Part shown: piece by piece, positions 34,391-47,001 of the stretch
Position numbering within the stretch: position 1 is the stretch's first letter
Layout: each line of letters starts with the position of its first letter
Source of the DNA: Malania oleifera
Lineage: Eukaryota; Streptophyta; Magnoliopsida; Santalales; Ximeniaceae
DNA: 64,000 nt
NCBI RefSeq assembly: GCF_029873635.1
Contig: NC_080421.1
Location: 38,606,617-38,670,616 of the forward strand
Reading direction: 5' to 3'
The notes under the pieces: generated by a model
The model's database searches: none
What the model was told of the DNA's origin: nothing
Seen by the model: only the letters and a program-made list of their open reading frames with translations
Translations under genes and position numbers: made by a program

Positions 34391-37095
34391 GAAATATGTA
34401 TATGTGAAAAATGATATGATTGATTTGATAATTATTGATATGAGATATCCATGTATCACGATTTTAGTATATGTATATGATATCATAACTTGGTTGGCTT
34501 GGTCTAGGCTAGCACTTGCACGATACCGTTGCTATGTGTCCATGGTTCTCGTGATCATGATATCTGTGTTAACGCCATTGTACGGAGTGGTGTGAGATTG
34601 GATGGTCGATGTGGTTATTTTCAAGAAGTGTGTTGTTATCGCCCCTAGTGTACGGACCAGTCTGGGTAGACCCATCGGACCTACAAACTACTATTTGACT
34701 TGGCAGTGGTTGGCCAACCATTGTCAGGTCCCGCCTTCGGGCCACACAACCCAATCATGTGGGGGTAATACATGACAACAGACAGCTAACCTACCAGGAT
34801 TGTTTTATGTTATTATTATTGTATAAGATGAGATATGTTTATGAAAATGCAGTATATTCTGCTATGTGTTGATATATATGTATGTTTTCCCAGATTTGAT
34901 AAACAGTATTGAATATGTTATGTATGGTATATGTAGAACACAAAATACTCATGTTGCCACACACTGGTATTAGTTTATTTCCCTTACTGAGAGGTGTCTC
35001 ACCCCTAAATCTTATTAACTTTTCAGGAGCCCCGGATAGGAGAGCGGGAAAAGCCCCGCTGATATAGTACGGTCTATCTGCCCTTTTTGAAGGGTAAGTT
35101 TTGTAAGGACAGTTAGATTTTGTGGGAAATGTCCCTAGGTTTTATTTTTGGGATGTATATATGAAAATACAGTGATTGTAGTAACTCTGGTATATTGTGG
35201 TATATGGTATTGAGATGTACATGTTTGTATATTTTCTGCTGCTAGGGCTTCTGCTTTATATTATGATATATCCCTGGTGCCCACGGGTCCAGGTGGATTG
35301 TGACTTGCTGAGTTGGAATATGGGATATGTGATATGGATATTATATAAAAAAAAATACGTGGAAAAAAATGAGCAGTTCGTGATAGTTCTGGTTGACCGA
35401 ACCAGGTAGTTTAAAAAGCCTCGGTCGACCGAAACCTCCCTGGGTCAACATTTTGACCATCTGGTCAACCGAGCCATTTTTGTACACCAACTACCTTGTC
35501 AACCAAACCAGCCAGTTCAAAATGGCTTGGTCGACCGAACCTCGAAGATTTGAAAAATTGCCTTCTCATGGTCGACCGAGCCTTTAGTTCAAAAACCCCC
35601 TGGTCAACCGAACCATATAAGACCTGGTCGACCGAAACATTTTTGGTCGACTGCACCTCTTGGGTTGCCCTGATTTTTACCAAAGTTAAACATTTTTTAA
35701 ACAGGGTTAAAATGTTTTAAATGTCATTAAACTTTTCCTATAATACCCAATAGGTCCCTAATGGTCATATTTTCTCCCATGTCTATATATATGAGATCAT
35801 TTGTGAAAATTATAAGAGAGATTAGCTACTTTGATTAGGGGAGAATTCTTTGAAAATTCAAAAGCCTATACTACTCATTTCTGAGCCTCATTCACTCATG
35901 CTTACTATCTATTAGTGCCTACATCATTCATAAGTGGATTGAGTATTTGTTTCCATTGGTTTGCTCTCCTTGCTCTAGTTGCTTGATATAATTTTCTTAA
36001 GAGCTAAACCTAAGTATTCTTAGGGGACTTTGTTAATAAGTCTCTTCTAAGAAGACTTAGATATATATAACTTCTGAGTATTGCATAGTCATTGCAATAT
36101 CTTGAGAAGTTTGTATTTGTTTTTGGATTGCAAAAACTTTTCAAACACTTTCAAATATCTATTGTGCTTTTATCTTGAAAAATATTTGAAGATGTATTTG
36201 TTTGTGTGATAGTGATCTTTGTAGCATTTTCACTCACTCATATAATTTTTGCTGAGAACAAATATTACACATCCTTTGCAAACCAAGCATATACATCATT
36301 TGATACTTGCATGTTTGAGACATCCTGCTGATTGAAATACTTGAGACATGACATCTTTGTGTGAACTTATTGGTTGAATATATTGTGAAACAAAGATTGC
36401 TTGTTTGACACTCTCACGTACGCATTACACTAATAGAAAATACCCTTGAGAGTTGAACTATCTAGACCACACTGAGCCTACATATTGAATCATTTTGTGG
36501 TGTGTGTTATTGCGCGTATTTGGGTACATACTTGCTTTACACGAAAGCACAATCACTGTACCATTTGATTATATACACATTTGTTGTATTTCCAGACACA
36601 GGCTTGAAGAGGGAGACTAGCCCTGGAATAGTCCCGGATTGGCATAGACCCAGTTAGGAAAGTTAGGTGCATCATCCTCTTAAGGTGTGTAGGTTGAGGT
36701 CAGTCCCGCTAATTGACCTGGTTAAGGTTGAGGTCAGACCTGTGCTAATTGACCTGGTTGTAATCGGTGTTGCTCCACCCTTAAGTGAGCTATTAGTGGA
36801 ATCCTCGGGTTTGCGAGCTAGAGGCGGGGACGTAAGCACAGTTGACCGAACCCCGATAACATATCGTGTGTTGTGTATATTGTCACACTTTATATTTATC
36901 ACACATGTATGTTATTATGTAAATGATGCGCTTGATTTAAATTTACGCATATTATATTCATCAGCGTATTTGGAACTGAATAGAAAGACCCTAGGTTGTT
37001 ATATTCAGCTGACATCTAGTTTAACCTAGGAAAGAAATTTAAAATTCCAATTCACCCCCCCCCCCTCTTGGGAATACGTCAATTCTAACACATAT

Positions 37096-38972
37096 CATGC
37101 ATAATAGGTATTTATGCTCAAGAGGCCTTAGAATGACCATAGGAACCATCACCCTTCAAACTTAAAAGTCATATGCTTGTTCACATAGGGTCGATGAAGC
37201 ACAAAGACCGAACAAGACTTAAATGCACACTTTTAAGTGGTCTCGGGCGACCGAACCTTTGGCATTATAAATGCCTTGGTCGATCAAAAAGGTTAGAGGT
37301 CAACAGTTTGACCAGGCCTCAGCCGACCAAACATATTTTGAGCATATCATCCACAGTCGAACAAAGTTAAGATGCAACCATCTCCACCTTCCTCAGCCGA
37401 TTGAACTGTTTGTTCAAATTGACCTCGATCGACCGAAACTCAATACTCGGCTAACCGAAATCCTCACCGGGTGACCAAAACCACGTAGCCTTGGAAAATC
37501 GACTGGCTCAGCCGAGCGAGTTTGTCCACGGTCGACCGAACTGGAAAATTGCTTGTGAGCTATTATGAGTGTTCGGGCGACCAAAACTCTTGGGTTAGAA
37601 AATTTTTACCACGAATAAATGAGGTTAATTTTGATTAAACATCATTAATATTTTTCCAAAATGACCTCCGTATCCCAATGGCTACTTTTTTATGAATATT
37701 TTATATATACTCTCTTATTTGTCTTAATTAGTAAATGATGAGCGAATATCATTAGCAAAAATTCTCTAAATTTTTTATACTTATTTTGCTCATATTCTTT
37801 CAATCTTTCAAAGCATACTACTCATTTTCCTTACACTTTGATTTGGAAAACTATTTTTGAGGAGAATTATTTGTTATACTCCTTGGTTGCAAACTAATTG
37901 CAACTTGAAAAGGAGTTTGATTTTTTGATTGTTGTGCACATTTCGCACATCTTCTTGAAGCTTACAACTCTCTCATTTTGCATTATCTAAAATTGATTTT
38001 TAGAGAGTAAGCTAAAGGTATTCCCATTGTATTTGATTGATAAATATCATTTGGGAAGAACTCATTCTTGCTTCAAAGTCTTGGCATCCTTATTGCTAGA
38101 TTCAAGGGCTTGTTTGTGCTATTTGATAAAATATATTTTTGCAAGCTAGAACCTAATCTCTGCTGTGCTTAATACTGAAAATATATTTGCTGAGATATTT
38201 GCATAGAAGTTCAAGGTCCTTTGATTATTTGTTTGTTGAATATCTTAAATCAAAGTTCTCACTCTCATGTATATACAATATATACACATTGGTTGAGAGT
38301 TGACATATAGCTTGACCTTATCTCACTTGAGCATAAATTACTATTATCTGTGAGTGCATTAATTGTGCATATTCGTACATATTTGCTTATTGGAGAAGCA
38401 CATTTCTTTGTACACAAAAAATATTTGATTATTTTTTGTATTCCCAACGGATGGTCAGAAGAGGGAGACTCGCCTTGTGAAGAGTCTTGAATTGCTCTGA
38501 CTTGGTTAGGAGAGCACCGGACTGGTTCAAACCCAGTTAGGAAAACTAAGTGCACCATCCTATAAGGTATTGTAATCGGTGTCGCTCAACCTGCAAGTGA
38601 GCTTTTGTGGACCCTCAGGCTTGCAAGTTAGAGGCGGAGACGTAGGAAGTATTGGCCGAACCCCGATAACATATCGTGTGTTGTTTTCTCTTTCCCTTAT
38701 CTCTTTACTTTCGGTATATGTATGCTTGCACTTAAATTAAAGTGAATTTTTTATTTGGTTTGAATTTCATGTATACATATCTACTTGGGAAATACAGAGT
38801 TTGCTATAACTATTATAACTTCTACTTGGTGTTAAATTGTTGGGTGATTGGTATTTGCGTAAACAGACCTTAGGTTGTAAAATACTACTTGTGATTACGA
38901 TTTAACCTAGGAAGAATTTTAAATTTCCAATTCACCCCCCCCCCCTCTCTTGGGATTACACCAATTCAAACA
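37096..38972 (+). repeat. 3' LTR of A, second piece
   Basis: Resumes after L at CATGCATAATAGG. It shows the uninterrupted version of the chromovirus target (CATTATAAATGCC), then GGTCGACCGAAC-type motifs (37270..37580), the box GACGTAGGAAGTATTGGCCG near 38640 and the C-rich end. Confidence 0.85.
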
Positions 38973-38977
38973 TATTA

Positions 38978-40385
38978 AGCACTTCAAAGATTTAAACCCA
39001 AATAAAACTTTCTCCAAAAATATTTTTCAAGAAAAATGTAGGAGAACCTAGGGTTTTGCTTTCAAATGATTTTTCCAAAAAAAAAATAAATATGATCTTT
39101 GGTAAAAATAAATTAGGAAATATGTTCTTTTCAAAGATCTCAAAAACCCTCAAATGATATCTCCAAAAATATATTCTTCAAAAGCAAAGTGTTGGAGATT
39201 GATGGTTTATGCTCAAAAATATTTATGCAATAAAAAAAGTGAGCTTTTTGAATTTTGTAATGGATGTGCAAGATTCTCAAGTTAAGACAAGTTTTCTCCA
39301 AGAAAATATATCAAGAAAAATAATGGGGAGAAAACTCAAGATCAACTCTCAAAAGATTTTCAAAACAATATGGATGAGAGTGAATGCTTTATAAAATATG
39401 CCCACAATATTGATTCAACCACAATCTTCAAGTTGCAATAAATTTGCAGGTGAAGATGGGGAATCAGTACTCTCTTTCTAAAAGGATGTAACAAGGAGTA
39501 TGAAAAAGAGAAAAAAAATTTAAGCACAAAATGTTTTGGGAGAATTATATTCTAAGCATTGTTTATAAAATGAGTAATAAGGGGGTATTTATAGAGTTTT
39601 CAAAATTTGACTGTTTTGGGGACATGCTGGATATTTTGGATTTTGTTAAATAAAAAATTAAACGTAATTAGCACTGGAAATTTGCCCAAACCCGAGAAGT
39701 TCGATCGACTGAGTAAGGCATCGGTCGACTGAACAAGGGTGATTTTCAAACGATCGATACTCGATCAGCTGTCATTTTTGGACGATCGGCTGAGCCCTAA
39801 TAAATGGCTAGATAATGAACTTGGGTCGACTGATCAAAGTGTCAATCGCTTGACCAAAAAGAAAACTCAAATTTCAAAGTTGCTCGGTCAACTGAGGAAT
39901 GTTAAGTTAAAAATGTCGGTCGACTGAACTATAAAAATTATTTTTCTAGTTAAAAACATGGTGGATCAGCTGAGGCTTTTAAAACATTTGCTAGGCCGGT
40001 CGACCAAGGTCTATAAAACTTTAAGTTTTAGCCCTTATTTGATTTTGAAAAACCCTTGTATGATTTTTATATTTTTAGAAAATGGTTTTTCATGAAAGGT
40101 TGGGTCCCTATGGTCATCTGAGCTTTTCATCCATATCATGTATGAGATGCATTATTACAGACCAAAACAAAAATGCATTTACAATATCAAATAGAAAATG
40201 TCTTCTTCTTTGCTCTTTAGATGGAATACGTCAGGTTGATGTATTCTATTAAGACCATCAGGCTTCTATTTTTCTTTTGCCTTATGTGTGATATGAAATA
40301 TGAACATATTCACAAACTAAGTACACACATAAGTAACTTGTACTTTGTCAGCATCAAAACAAAGATCGAACTCAAAAAGTCAACA
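38978..40385 (-). repeat. 3' LTR of D, proximal piece
   Basis: Resumes the D LTR after element A (AGCACTTCAAAGATTT, as at 47730). It carries degenerate GGTCGACTGA-type motifs (39700..40005), a TATA box read as CTATAAATACC on the minus strand (39586..39596), and ends on the plus strand with AAAAAGTCAACA, the complement of the LTR start. Confidence 0.85.
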
Positions 40386-40400
40386 ATCTCCTCCTTTTTG
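40386..40400 (-). promoter_or_regulatory. Polypurine tract of D
   Basis: On the minus strand CAAAAAGGAGGAGAT abuts the 3' LTR, equivalent to the AAAAAGGGGGAGATT of A and I. Confidence 0.75.
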
Positions 40401-41058
40401 ATGATGGCAAACGCACTAGTGCAAAATGGGTTTAGCACGAAAAGAATCCCCCTAACAAAATGCATAATGTAAAAATAAACATTATAACTCAAGCATATTC
40501 ACGAAAGAAGACATTAAAAAAATAACATATATTTAGTTTTGACATGAAAGCACAATTCCATGATGCTTGTAGCTCAGATATTTAACTTCTTTAAAATAAT
40601 TTGCCCTAAAAAAAATTCCCCCTTTTGGCAAAGAATCATTTATCATTTTACTCATAAAATTCTCCCCTTTTTGGTATCAGCAAAAGGGCTAAGCTAAGTA
40701 ACAAAATTTGAGCATTTTAAAAAAAAAAATTTAGCTTAAGAGAACCCCCCTTATTTAAAAGAATTTTGGACATATAAAAGCATTTTATTTTTGTTTTGAA
40801 GGATTTGGCAATTTATGCGCACACAACAAAAATAATATGACTGATCATATGAGATTAAAAACACATGATAAACATGGTTAGACTAGAATTATCCACAAAC
40901 CATTGCAATTAAAAAACATATCATAAGACCCGTAAAAAAAATTGAGTTAAAAGCACATGACATATGATTGCAGAGAGTAGGTTTGAGCATGATTTCAGTC
41001 TAACTAGTTCGCATGCATTTTCATACGTAATTACTGAAACAATTAAGCAAATAAATAA

Positions 41059-41060
<2 letters not shown>

Positions 41061-41101
<41 letters not shown>
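41061..41101. repeat. (TA)n microsatellite in D
   Basis: About 20 TA units after an AAATAAATAAATA run, at the position equivalent to the runs in A and I. Confidence 0.9.
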
Positions 41102-41104
<3 letters not shown>

Positions 41105-43764
41105 GATGAGGCAAGAGATAATGAATTTTAGTTTTGAAAATGTTTCTTGCCATAAAGCATTTAAGAAAAACAAAAAAAAATTATTCCCCCTTTGATGTTT
41201 GCAAAAGGTACTCGGGGTATACTTGCTGAGAAAGAAACTTTAATACAAAGCTCGAGCAAGCATCATCTTTCTTGTTTAGCATTTAAGCATGCATCAAAAT
41301 ATGACCAGAAAAATACAACCATATAGATCTTAAGAATATAGAAATTTAAATCAAGATCATATAGCTGTATAGATGACTGTGGCTAAACAATATATTTCAA
41401 TTTAAGATTTTTAATGAAATCAATACATTTTAGCACATGTCACAAAGAATTAAAAAATATATCTAAGCCAACGAAATGTTGGTAAGCATAACAAGATAGA
41501 AATTTAATTATAGATATTCCCCATTTCAATTTGAATCCTAACTTAGATTCAATGAAATGCTTATACTAGTTAAAGATTGATTTCACTATGCCTAGTAGTA
41601 TAAGCCATCATATTGAATTCTTTAAACCTCAATTATACTGGATATCGAACAAATCATTTTGACATGCAGCCATTATAATTATTCCTAAAGACCCCAAATG
41701 CATCAGGAATAGATATTAGGGCTTTCTATAAAGCACATGAACTTAAGAACAATCCATATCTAATCATAAAGCTTTACGAACTGGATATGGACTTCAAGGT
41801 TTTCAGAAGAGCCTCAATATTCAAAAAGCTACGTGATGCATATGAGTCCATTATGTTCTTTTTCTAAGGATGGGGCTCAGCTTCCCTAAATATTTGATGA
41901 TTATATAATGATGAAATTTAATATTTTAGTTTTCTCTCATCCTTTTAAAAATATTTTAGCATTCATTTTATCATAATCATCTTAGTACAAGTTTTTATTT
42001 TGGGAAAATTTAACGAAATTTTAGCAGCATGTCATCGGTAAATTGAACATTTCCCAAATTTGCATGCACCAAAACCTGATAGATTCAAGTAACATTACAC
42101 AATAATCCGCATCATGCAGATACCGTTCTATTTTAAGCATGCAAAAACCTATATCCACTATCAGCATGCAATACACAAGGTACTACATCAACCATGCAGT
42201 TGGCATTCCATACAAGCATGCAAGTACATAAATTTCTGTAACAGTCTTGCAGATAGCATTCCATGTAATCCAGTATTCTCAATCAATATATTCAATAACA
42301 ATTCACAATACTAGATAATCACTAATCACTATCCATCAAAGTAATTTAATCATGTAATTATTATATGGACGGTATGTTATAGTGTTGTTGTTATATAGGC
42401 ATATGAGCAGGAAAATAGAGCATTTAATTGAGTTATAGTCATGAAGTAGAAATGCACCCCCTGAGTTATGCACTTAACCATCTTATGTCTTGTTCATATT
42501 TCAAGATCTTCGCCAAGTGTTTAAGATTTTAATGATTCAAGCTTGGCTTTGAAAGCTTTGGCTTAGAGGATCAAAAAGTCATAAACAATATTTGTCAAGG
42601 TCATAAGCCTGCTTTTGCCTCTTTTCTTATAAATTTCAATGTGTGAGAGGCTCATGTTAAGAATGGCTTTGGAGTTTTACTGTTCGTGCATAGGTTTCGA
42701 TAAATTTTGTTCCATCAACTAGATTGAAACCTAGCTATCATATTAGCCATTTAACTTGATTCATGAAGATGAAACTCTAAATGATTTGATATAAAGTTTG
42801 AGAGCTTGTGAAGATAATGAATAGATACTCTTAGAGATGAAAATTTTTCATTATGTTCAGAAGAGTATTCAGTAGAAACGGGACATTGTTCAGTATAATC
42901 AGGCTAGAGTGTATGTCCTAACTATTAAGCTAAAGAACATTTAGGAGTATATGAATATCTAATGAATGATGCTCTTTGGTGATTTTTGCTCTTTCACAAT
43001 TGGAGGGTATCCTTTAAATATGATCACAATATTGAGTAAGGACACAAACCAAAGAATGGGTAAAATCTTTACCGAATGTTATTGTGATTTGGCAAAGATT
43101 TCCTGTGGAGAAGATAGCTTATGCATTAATCAAAATTAGAGGATTTTTATATTTCAAGCTCAAAGGGAATATTTCAGTTTAACTAAGTGAAAAGCTCGAA
43201 TCCCTTAGTGGATGTCTCTAATTTTGATTATGGAAGGATGTATTTGAATAAGCACTTAATAGATTAGGAATTTATGATAATTAGTGCTTATGGACAGAGT
43301 GATGACTAAATTTTGATTTATGTTTGAAGATGAGTTTAGGGATAAATAATATATAGTGTGAGGTTGATCCCTAAAGCTTAGTTATGTACAATGGACAAAA
43401 GATGCTTAACTTGAGATATTTATATATAAATGTGAGTTAAGCAATTAGAATTATTTACCAAGAAAAGATGCTTTGTCCATTTGGAAGTGGATTTTATTTT
43501 AGCATGTTGTTGCCCATATTTTCACATTTTCACCAATCAATATGATTTTTATGCATTAAGTTCAGATTGGAGATATATAACTCATATTCACTTAATTTTT
43601 TCTAAGGATCTTAGTATGATAATAATAGTGTATGATGAATGCATATACTACGTTTTTTTTTTTTTTTTTTTTTTTTACGCACATACCACTTCCCAAGCCT
43701 TTTAATCATCACTACCTCTTATTCCTAATCCTAAAATCTAAGGAAGAATTTAAACATTTATGTA

Positions 43765-46700
43765 ATTCCTATTAGAATTTTATCTTCCTTTGGTCCTAAG
43801 GGGTTTGCTTTCATGACAATTCACGCCATTTCCTTATCCATGCCTTTGGCACCTCTAAATGAACAAGTATTTCTAGTGTGCTCTTTCTTTTCTCAGAGTA
43901 AGCAGATTTTATATAAACAAGAAAGATTATGCTTATTTATTTTAGTTTTACTAGATGAGGCATAACCTTTGTTATAAGATTTAAAACATGAATCCTTTTT
44001 GAAAGATTTATCTCTTTTAATTCCTAAGGATTTATCATCTCCCATTTCTCCCTCCTTGCGGATAATTTTCAATATCTTCTTAATCTTTTTCTTCTCCAGA
44101 ATAACATGATATTCTTTCAATTTTTCTAATTGTTTAGCTATCCTTTCATTTTCATTTTTCAAAAATATCTTCTTCTTATTCATCCTACCTAAAAACTTAT
44201 CCATTTTCAATAAAGCAAATTCCAGTTTTTCACACAAAGGCATGTTTTCTATTGGAATTGGTGTATTCCCAAAAGAATGAGTGAATTGGGTATTTTAAAA
44301 TTTCTCTCCTAGGTCCAATTTGACCAACAGCAGTAATACACAACCTAAGATCTGTCTAAGTATTTCCTAATCATTCACAATAGTAAAACAGATAAACTAC
44401 TGAGTGGATATGTAAGCAATTAAAGCAATATCAGTATATCAAGCATTCAAAGCAATAAATATTAACATAAAGATGCAGAAAGTAAATTGTAGAAAATAAA
44501 ACTGACACTAGATATTTTATCAGGGTTCAGCCAATACTGCCTACGTTCCCGCCTCAAGCTAACAAATAAGAGGATTCCACTATGGTTGCTCTCTTGCGGG
44601 TGGAGCGACACCGTTTACAATACCTTAGCAGGATGGTGCACCTAGTTCTCTTAACCGGGTCTGAATTAGTCCGGTGCTCTCCTAACCGGGTTTGAACAAA
44701 TCCAGGACTATTCACAGGGCTAGTCTCCCTCTTTTGACCACACATCGGGAATACAACCAATATTCAAATTAAATATTTTGTACAACTAGATTGCTTCTAA
44801 TACAAGCAAATATGTACCACTACGCACAATCAACTAATGCACTCACATATGATATGAAGTAAGCTCAAGTGAGATTTTCACAAAAAATAATTTTCTCAAT
44901 ATTTGAGTGACATGTATATGATAAGTACCTCAAAGATTTAACCCTTAATAGTTATTTCTACAAAAATGTTTTTCAAAGAAAATACAAGAGAACTTAGGGT
45001 TTATGCTTGTCAAATGATCTTGCACAAACAAAAATACGAGCATTTGAAATCTATGTGCAAAAAGGTTTCCAAATTAGAAAGTGTTTCTCCAAAGATTATT
45101 TACTAAGAAAATATGTGGCGAAACTAATAAGCTCACTTTCAAATAGGTTTTCAAAAAATAAACACAAGTGAGAGTATAATGCTTTACAAAACCGAATGCC
45201 CAAAAATAAATATTCTTATTCAACAACCTTCAAATGCAAAGAACTTGCAAATGAAAGAAGTAAAGGAATTAACCAAACTCTCTCTCCAAAACGATTTTCA
45301 AATAAAGGAGTATAAGAGAGTATGTACAATAAATCTTTTGAAGATAAAAAATTTTGGGAGAATTTTCCTCACTAATCTAAAATAAAAAATGAGTAATGGA
45401 GTATATATAGACTTCTTATAAAATCTTACCATTAGGGACATATTAGGGATTTTTAGAAATGTTTAATGAAAAAATTACCCTAATTACTGCAGTTAAAATA
45501 AGGCAACTCGAGAGATTCGGTCGTCTGGGCCTTAGGTTCAGTCGCCCGAATAGACACATGAAGAAAAGTGCATTTTTGATGTTCAGGTGCATGGTCAAAG
45601 CTTCGGGTGGCTGAGTCTAAGGCAATTTCCAAACTGCTCGATGTTCGGTCACCTGATCCTAACTTTGGTCTGCCGAACTTCAACATTCAGTCGCCCGAGG
45701 TGAAAATGAACGTGAAGTTTGGGCGCTCGAGGAAGGTAAAAAAGTCAGGATTAAATGTTCAATCAATCGAGAACACTATGTTCATTTTGGTTCGGTCGCC
45801 CGATCTTCAGTCAACATTTTTACTTTTCGCAAATTCGGTCGACCGAGGCATTTTCAACGCACAAGTTCTGTCGCCCCGAAGCCCTTTAAATTTTAACACT
45901 TAAGTCTTGTTTTAAATCATGAGTTACCCCTGATTGTATAGTTGATAGTGGGGACTTTCCTAAGTGCTTGTGCAAGGACCTAGGGTTAGTTTACGGTCTA
46001 GGCTTTTCAATTAAGCCTAAAAACCTGGCGTCGGTCGACCGTGTCTATGGTCATTTGTTTCCCTATGGTCATTTGAGCTAATTCATATCATGCATGCAGA
46101 TGCAAATATTACAGACCATAATATTATTGACTCAAATATAATAAATGCATTTACAAATGAAGCACAAACAAGTCTTCTTCTTTTGCTCTTCATTTTCCTA
46201 TTGAATATGTCAGGAGTATGATCTTTAAGCTCCTTAGGCTTCCATAAATCCACTCTCATGTGTGTGTTGTATTGTAAACCTGCTCACAAACTAGATGCAC
46301 ACATAAGATCCTTGTGTTTCGTCAGCATCAAAACCAGAGATCGAACTCAAAAAGTCAACACTTTCATTTATCAATTCAGCACATGATTCATCATAAGAAC
46401 TATTACAATTATTATCATATGAATCATTGCATGCATCATTCTCAGGATTATCACATATGTTATCAGATGATTCATCACATAATATATTGCATGAATCAGC
46501 ACCAGAATCATCAATAGAGGTAGAGATAAATACAGATACCTCTTCATCAATTAACGTTATTTGTTCATGATTTACCACCTCCTGATTAGTTGAGCTTGAC
46601 ATTTCCAAAGTGGTGGTTTCCATCTCCTATGTCTCTTCATATTTTCTTTCCAACTCCTCCCAAATATCCTGTGCACTAGAACAAACCACGATCTCATGAG

Positions 46701-46947
46701 AAATATTAGTCTCTAATGCACAATATAACATATCCATCGCATTAGAATTTGCATGCATCAAGCTAATATCATTTTCATTCATTGACATACAAATTCCCTT
46801 AACAATTGCCTGTCAGGCCCTCCAATCCCTAGATTTTATAAAAATGTTCATCCTTAATTTCTAGGCGGTGTAATCGACACCACAAAACACTTGAGGCAAG
46901 ATCTATGATTGACCCTCACTGAATGAGGATACACCAATAAGAGCCAT
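43765..46947 (-). pseudogene. Gag pseudogene of D, split by solo LTR K
   Basis: The minus-strand ATG at 46947 gives MALIGVSSFSEGQS and a stop. Then come LRMNIFIKSRDWRA, SNAMDMLYCALETNISHEIVVC, DIWEELERKYEET, and a stretch rich in aspartate, asparagine and cysteine (46370..46620). K interrupts the gene at about 46360. It resumes at 44244 with a lysine-rich coiled coil (43960..44240) and ends near 43765 with a KANPLGPKED-type end. Its layout matches the gag of element I residue block for residue block. Confidence 0.78.
44250..46360 (-). mobile_element. Sirevirus-like solo LTR (K) in the gag of D
   Basis: 2111 bases. The minus-strand reading starts TGTTGACTTTTTGAG and ends CCAATTCCAATA (terminal CA changed to TA). 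TSDs are TTTTC (44245..44249) and CTTTC (46361..46365). The gag homologous to element I rejoins across it. The U3 array here consists of TCGGTCGCCCGAA-type motifs (45520..45870). The TATA box reads CTATATATAC on the minus strand at 45401..45410, and the family box lies near 44524..44550. Confidence 0.85.
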
Positions 46948-46986
46948 TGCAATCTTTAGCATAAGCGATTAAGCTTTTTGAATCGA

Positions 46987-46999
46987 GGCTCTGATACCA
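46987..46999 (-). promoter_or_regulatory. Primer binding site of D
   Basis: TGGTATCAGAGCC on the minus strand, two bases from the 5' LTR, the canonical tRNA-iMet site. Confidence 0.88.
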
Positions 47000-47001
47000 A
47001 T

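Larger units (their letters stand above)
33065..35385 (+). mobile_element. Chromovirus-type solo LTR (M)
   Basis: It starts TGTAGTAACTGGG, ends CAGTTCGTGATA and has TSDs GTCCT (33060..33064) and GTTCT (35386..35390). It is related to the LTR of the chromovirus read on its coding strand: both share a leader with CGGATCGACAA and GGCGAAGTTCTCTGCAAATCTGCC-like sequence (about 33497..33552), a CCTTACTGAG segment (34982) and a poly(A)-rich end. There is no coding region, so it is a solo LTR. Its termini resemble the TA...CA ends of the chromovirus with one change at each end. Confidence 0.75.
32558..37090 (+). mobile_element. Sirevirus-like solo LTR (L), itself interrupted by M
   Basis: It starts TGTTGACCTTATAGATC and ends CAATTCTAACA, with perfect TSDs CATAT (32553..32557 and 37091..37095). 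After removing M it is about 2.2 kb with no internal domain. It has GGTCGACCGAACC-type motifs (32990..33040 and 35390..35655), a TATA box at about 35782, a GGGGACGTAAGCACAG box near 36827, and a C-rich end. A GGTGTGTAGGTTGAGGTCAG segment near 36690 is repeated in part at about 36720. Confidence 0.85.
8532..38972 (+). mobile_element. Gag-only Sirevirus-like LTR element A
   Basis: It starts TGTTGACTTTTTGAG and ends AATTCAAACA, with TSDs TGTTA (8527..8531) and TATTA (38973..38977, one change). Removing it restores the LTR of D, as comparison with 47722..47745 shows. Its own sequence, after subtracting later insertions, is two LTRs of about 2.16 kb, a primer site at 19796, a decayed gag at 19848..21182, a pol-less region and a purine tract at 32266..32278. 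It is broken by the chromovirus (8981..18069), by element I (21685..29733) and by solo LTR L (32558..37090). Confidence 0.85.
40386..43764 (-). other. Pol-less conserved region of D
   Basis: Minus-strand counterpart of the non-coding regions of A and I. It shows the same order of landmarks: a purine tract next to the LTR, AAGGGGGAA-type tracts near 40620 and 41190, a (TA)n run at 41061..41100, the stem-loop near 41985..42058, an AGGGGGTGC tract near 42456 and GGATACCCTCC near 43007. No pol reading frame is found. A poly(T) run at 43652..43675 lies near the gag end. Confidence 0.7.

Noticed and set aside
36667-37029. 120-residue plus frame
   Set aside because: It covers the conserved box and tail of LTR L; equivalent frames are broken in sister LTRs.
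45607-45903. 98-residue plus frame in LTR K
   Set aside because: It runs through the palindrome array antisense to the LTR and encodes a repetitive product.
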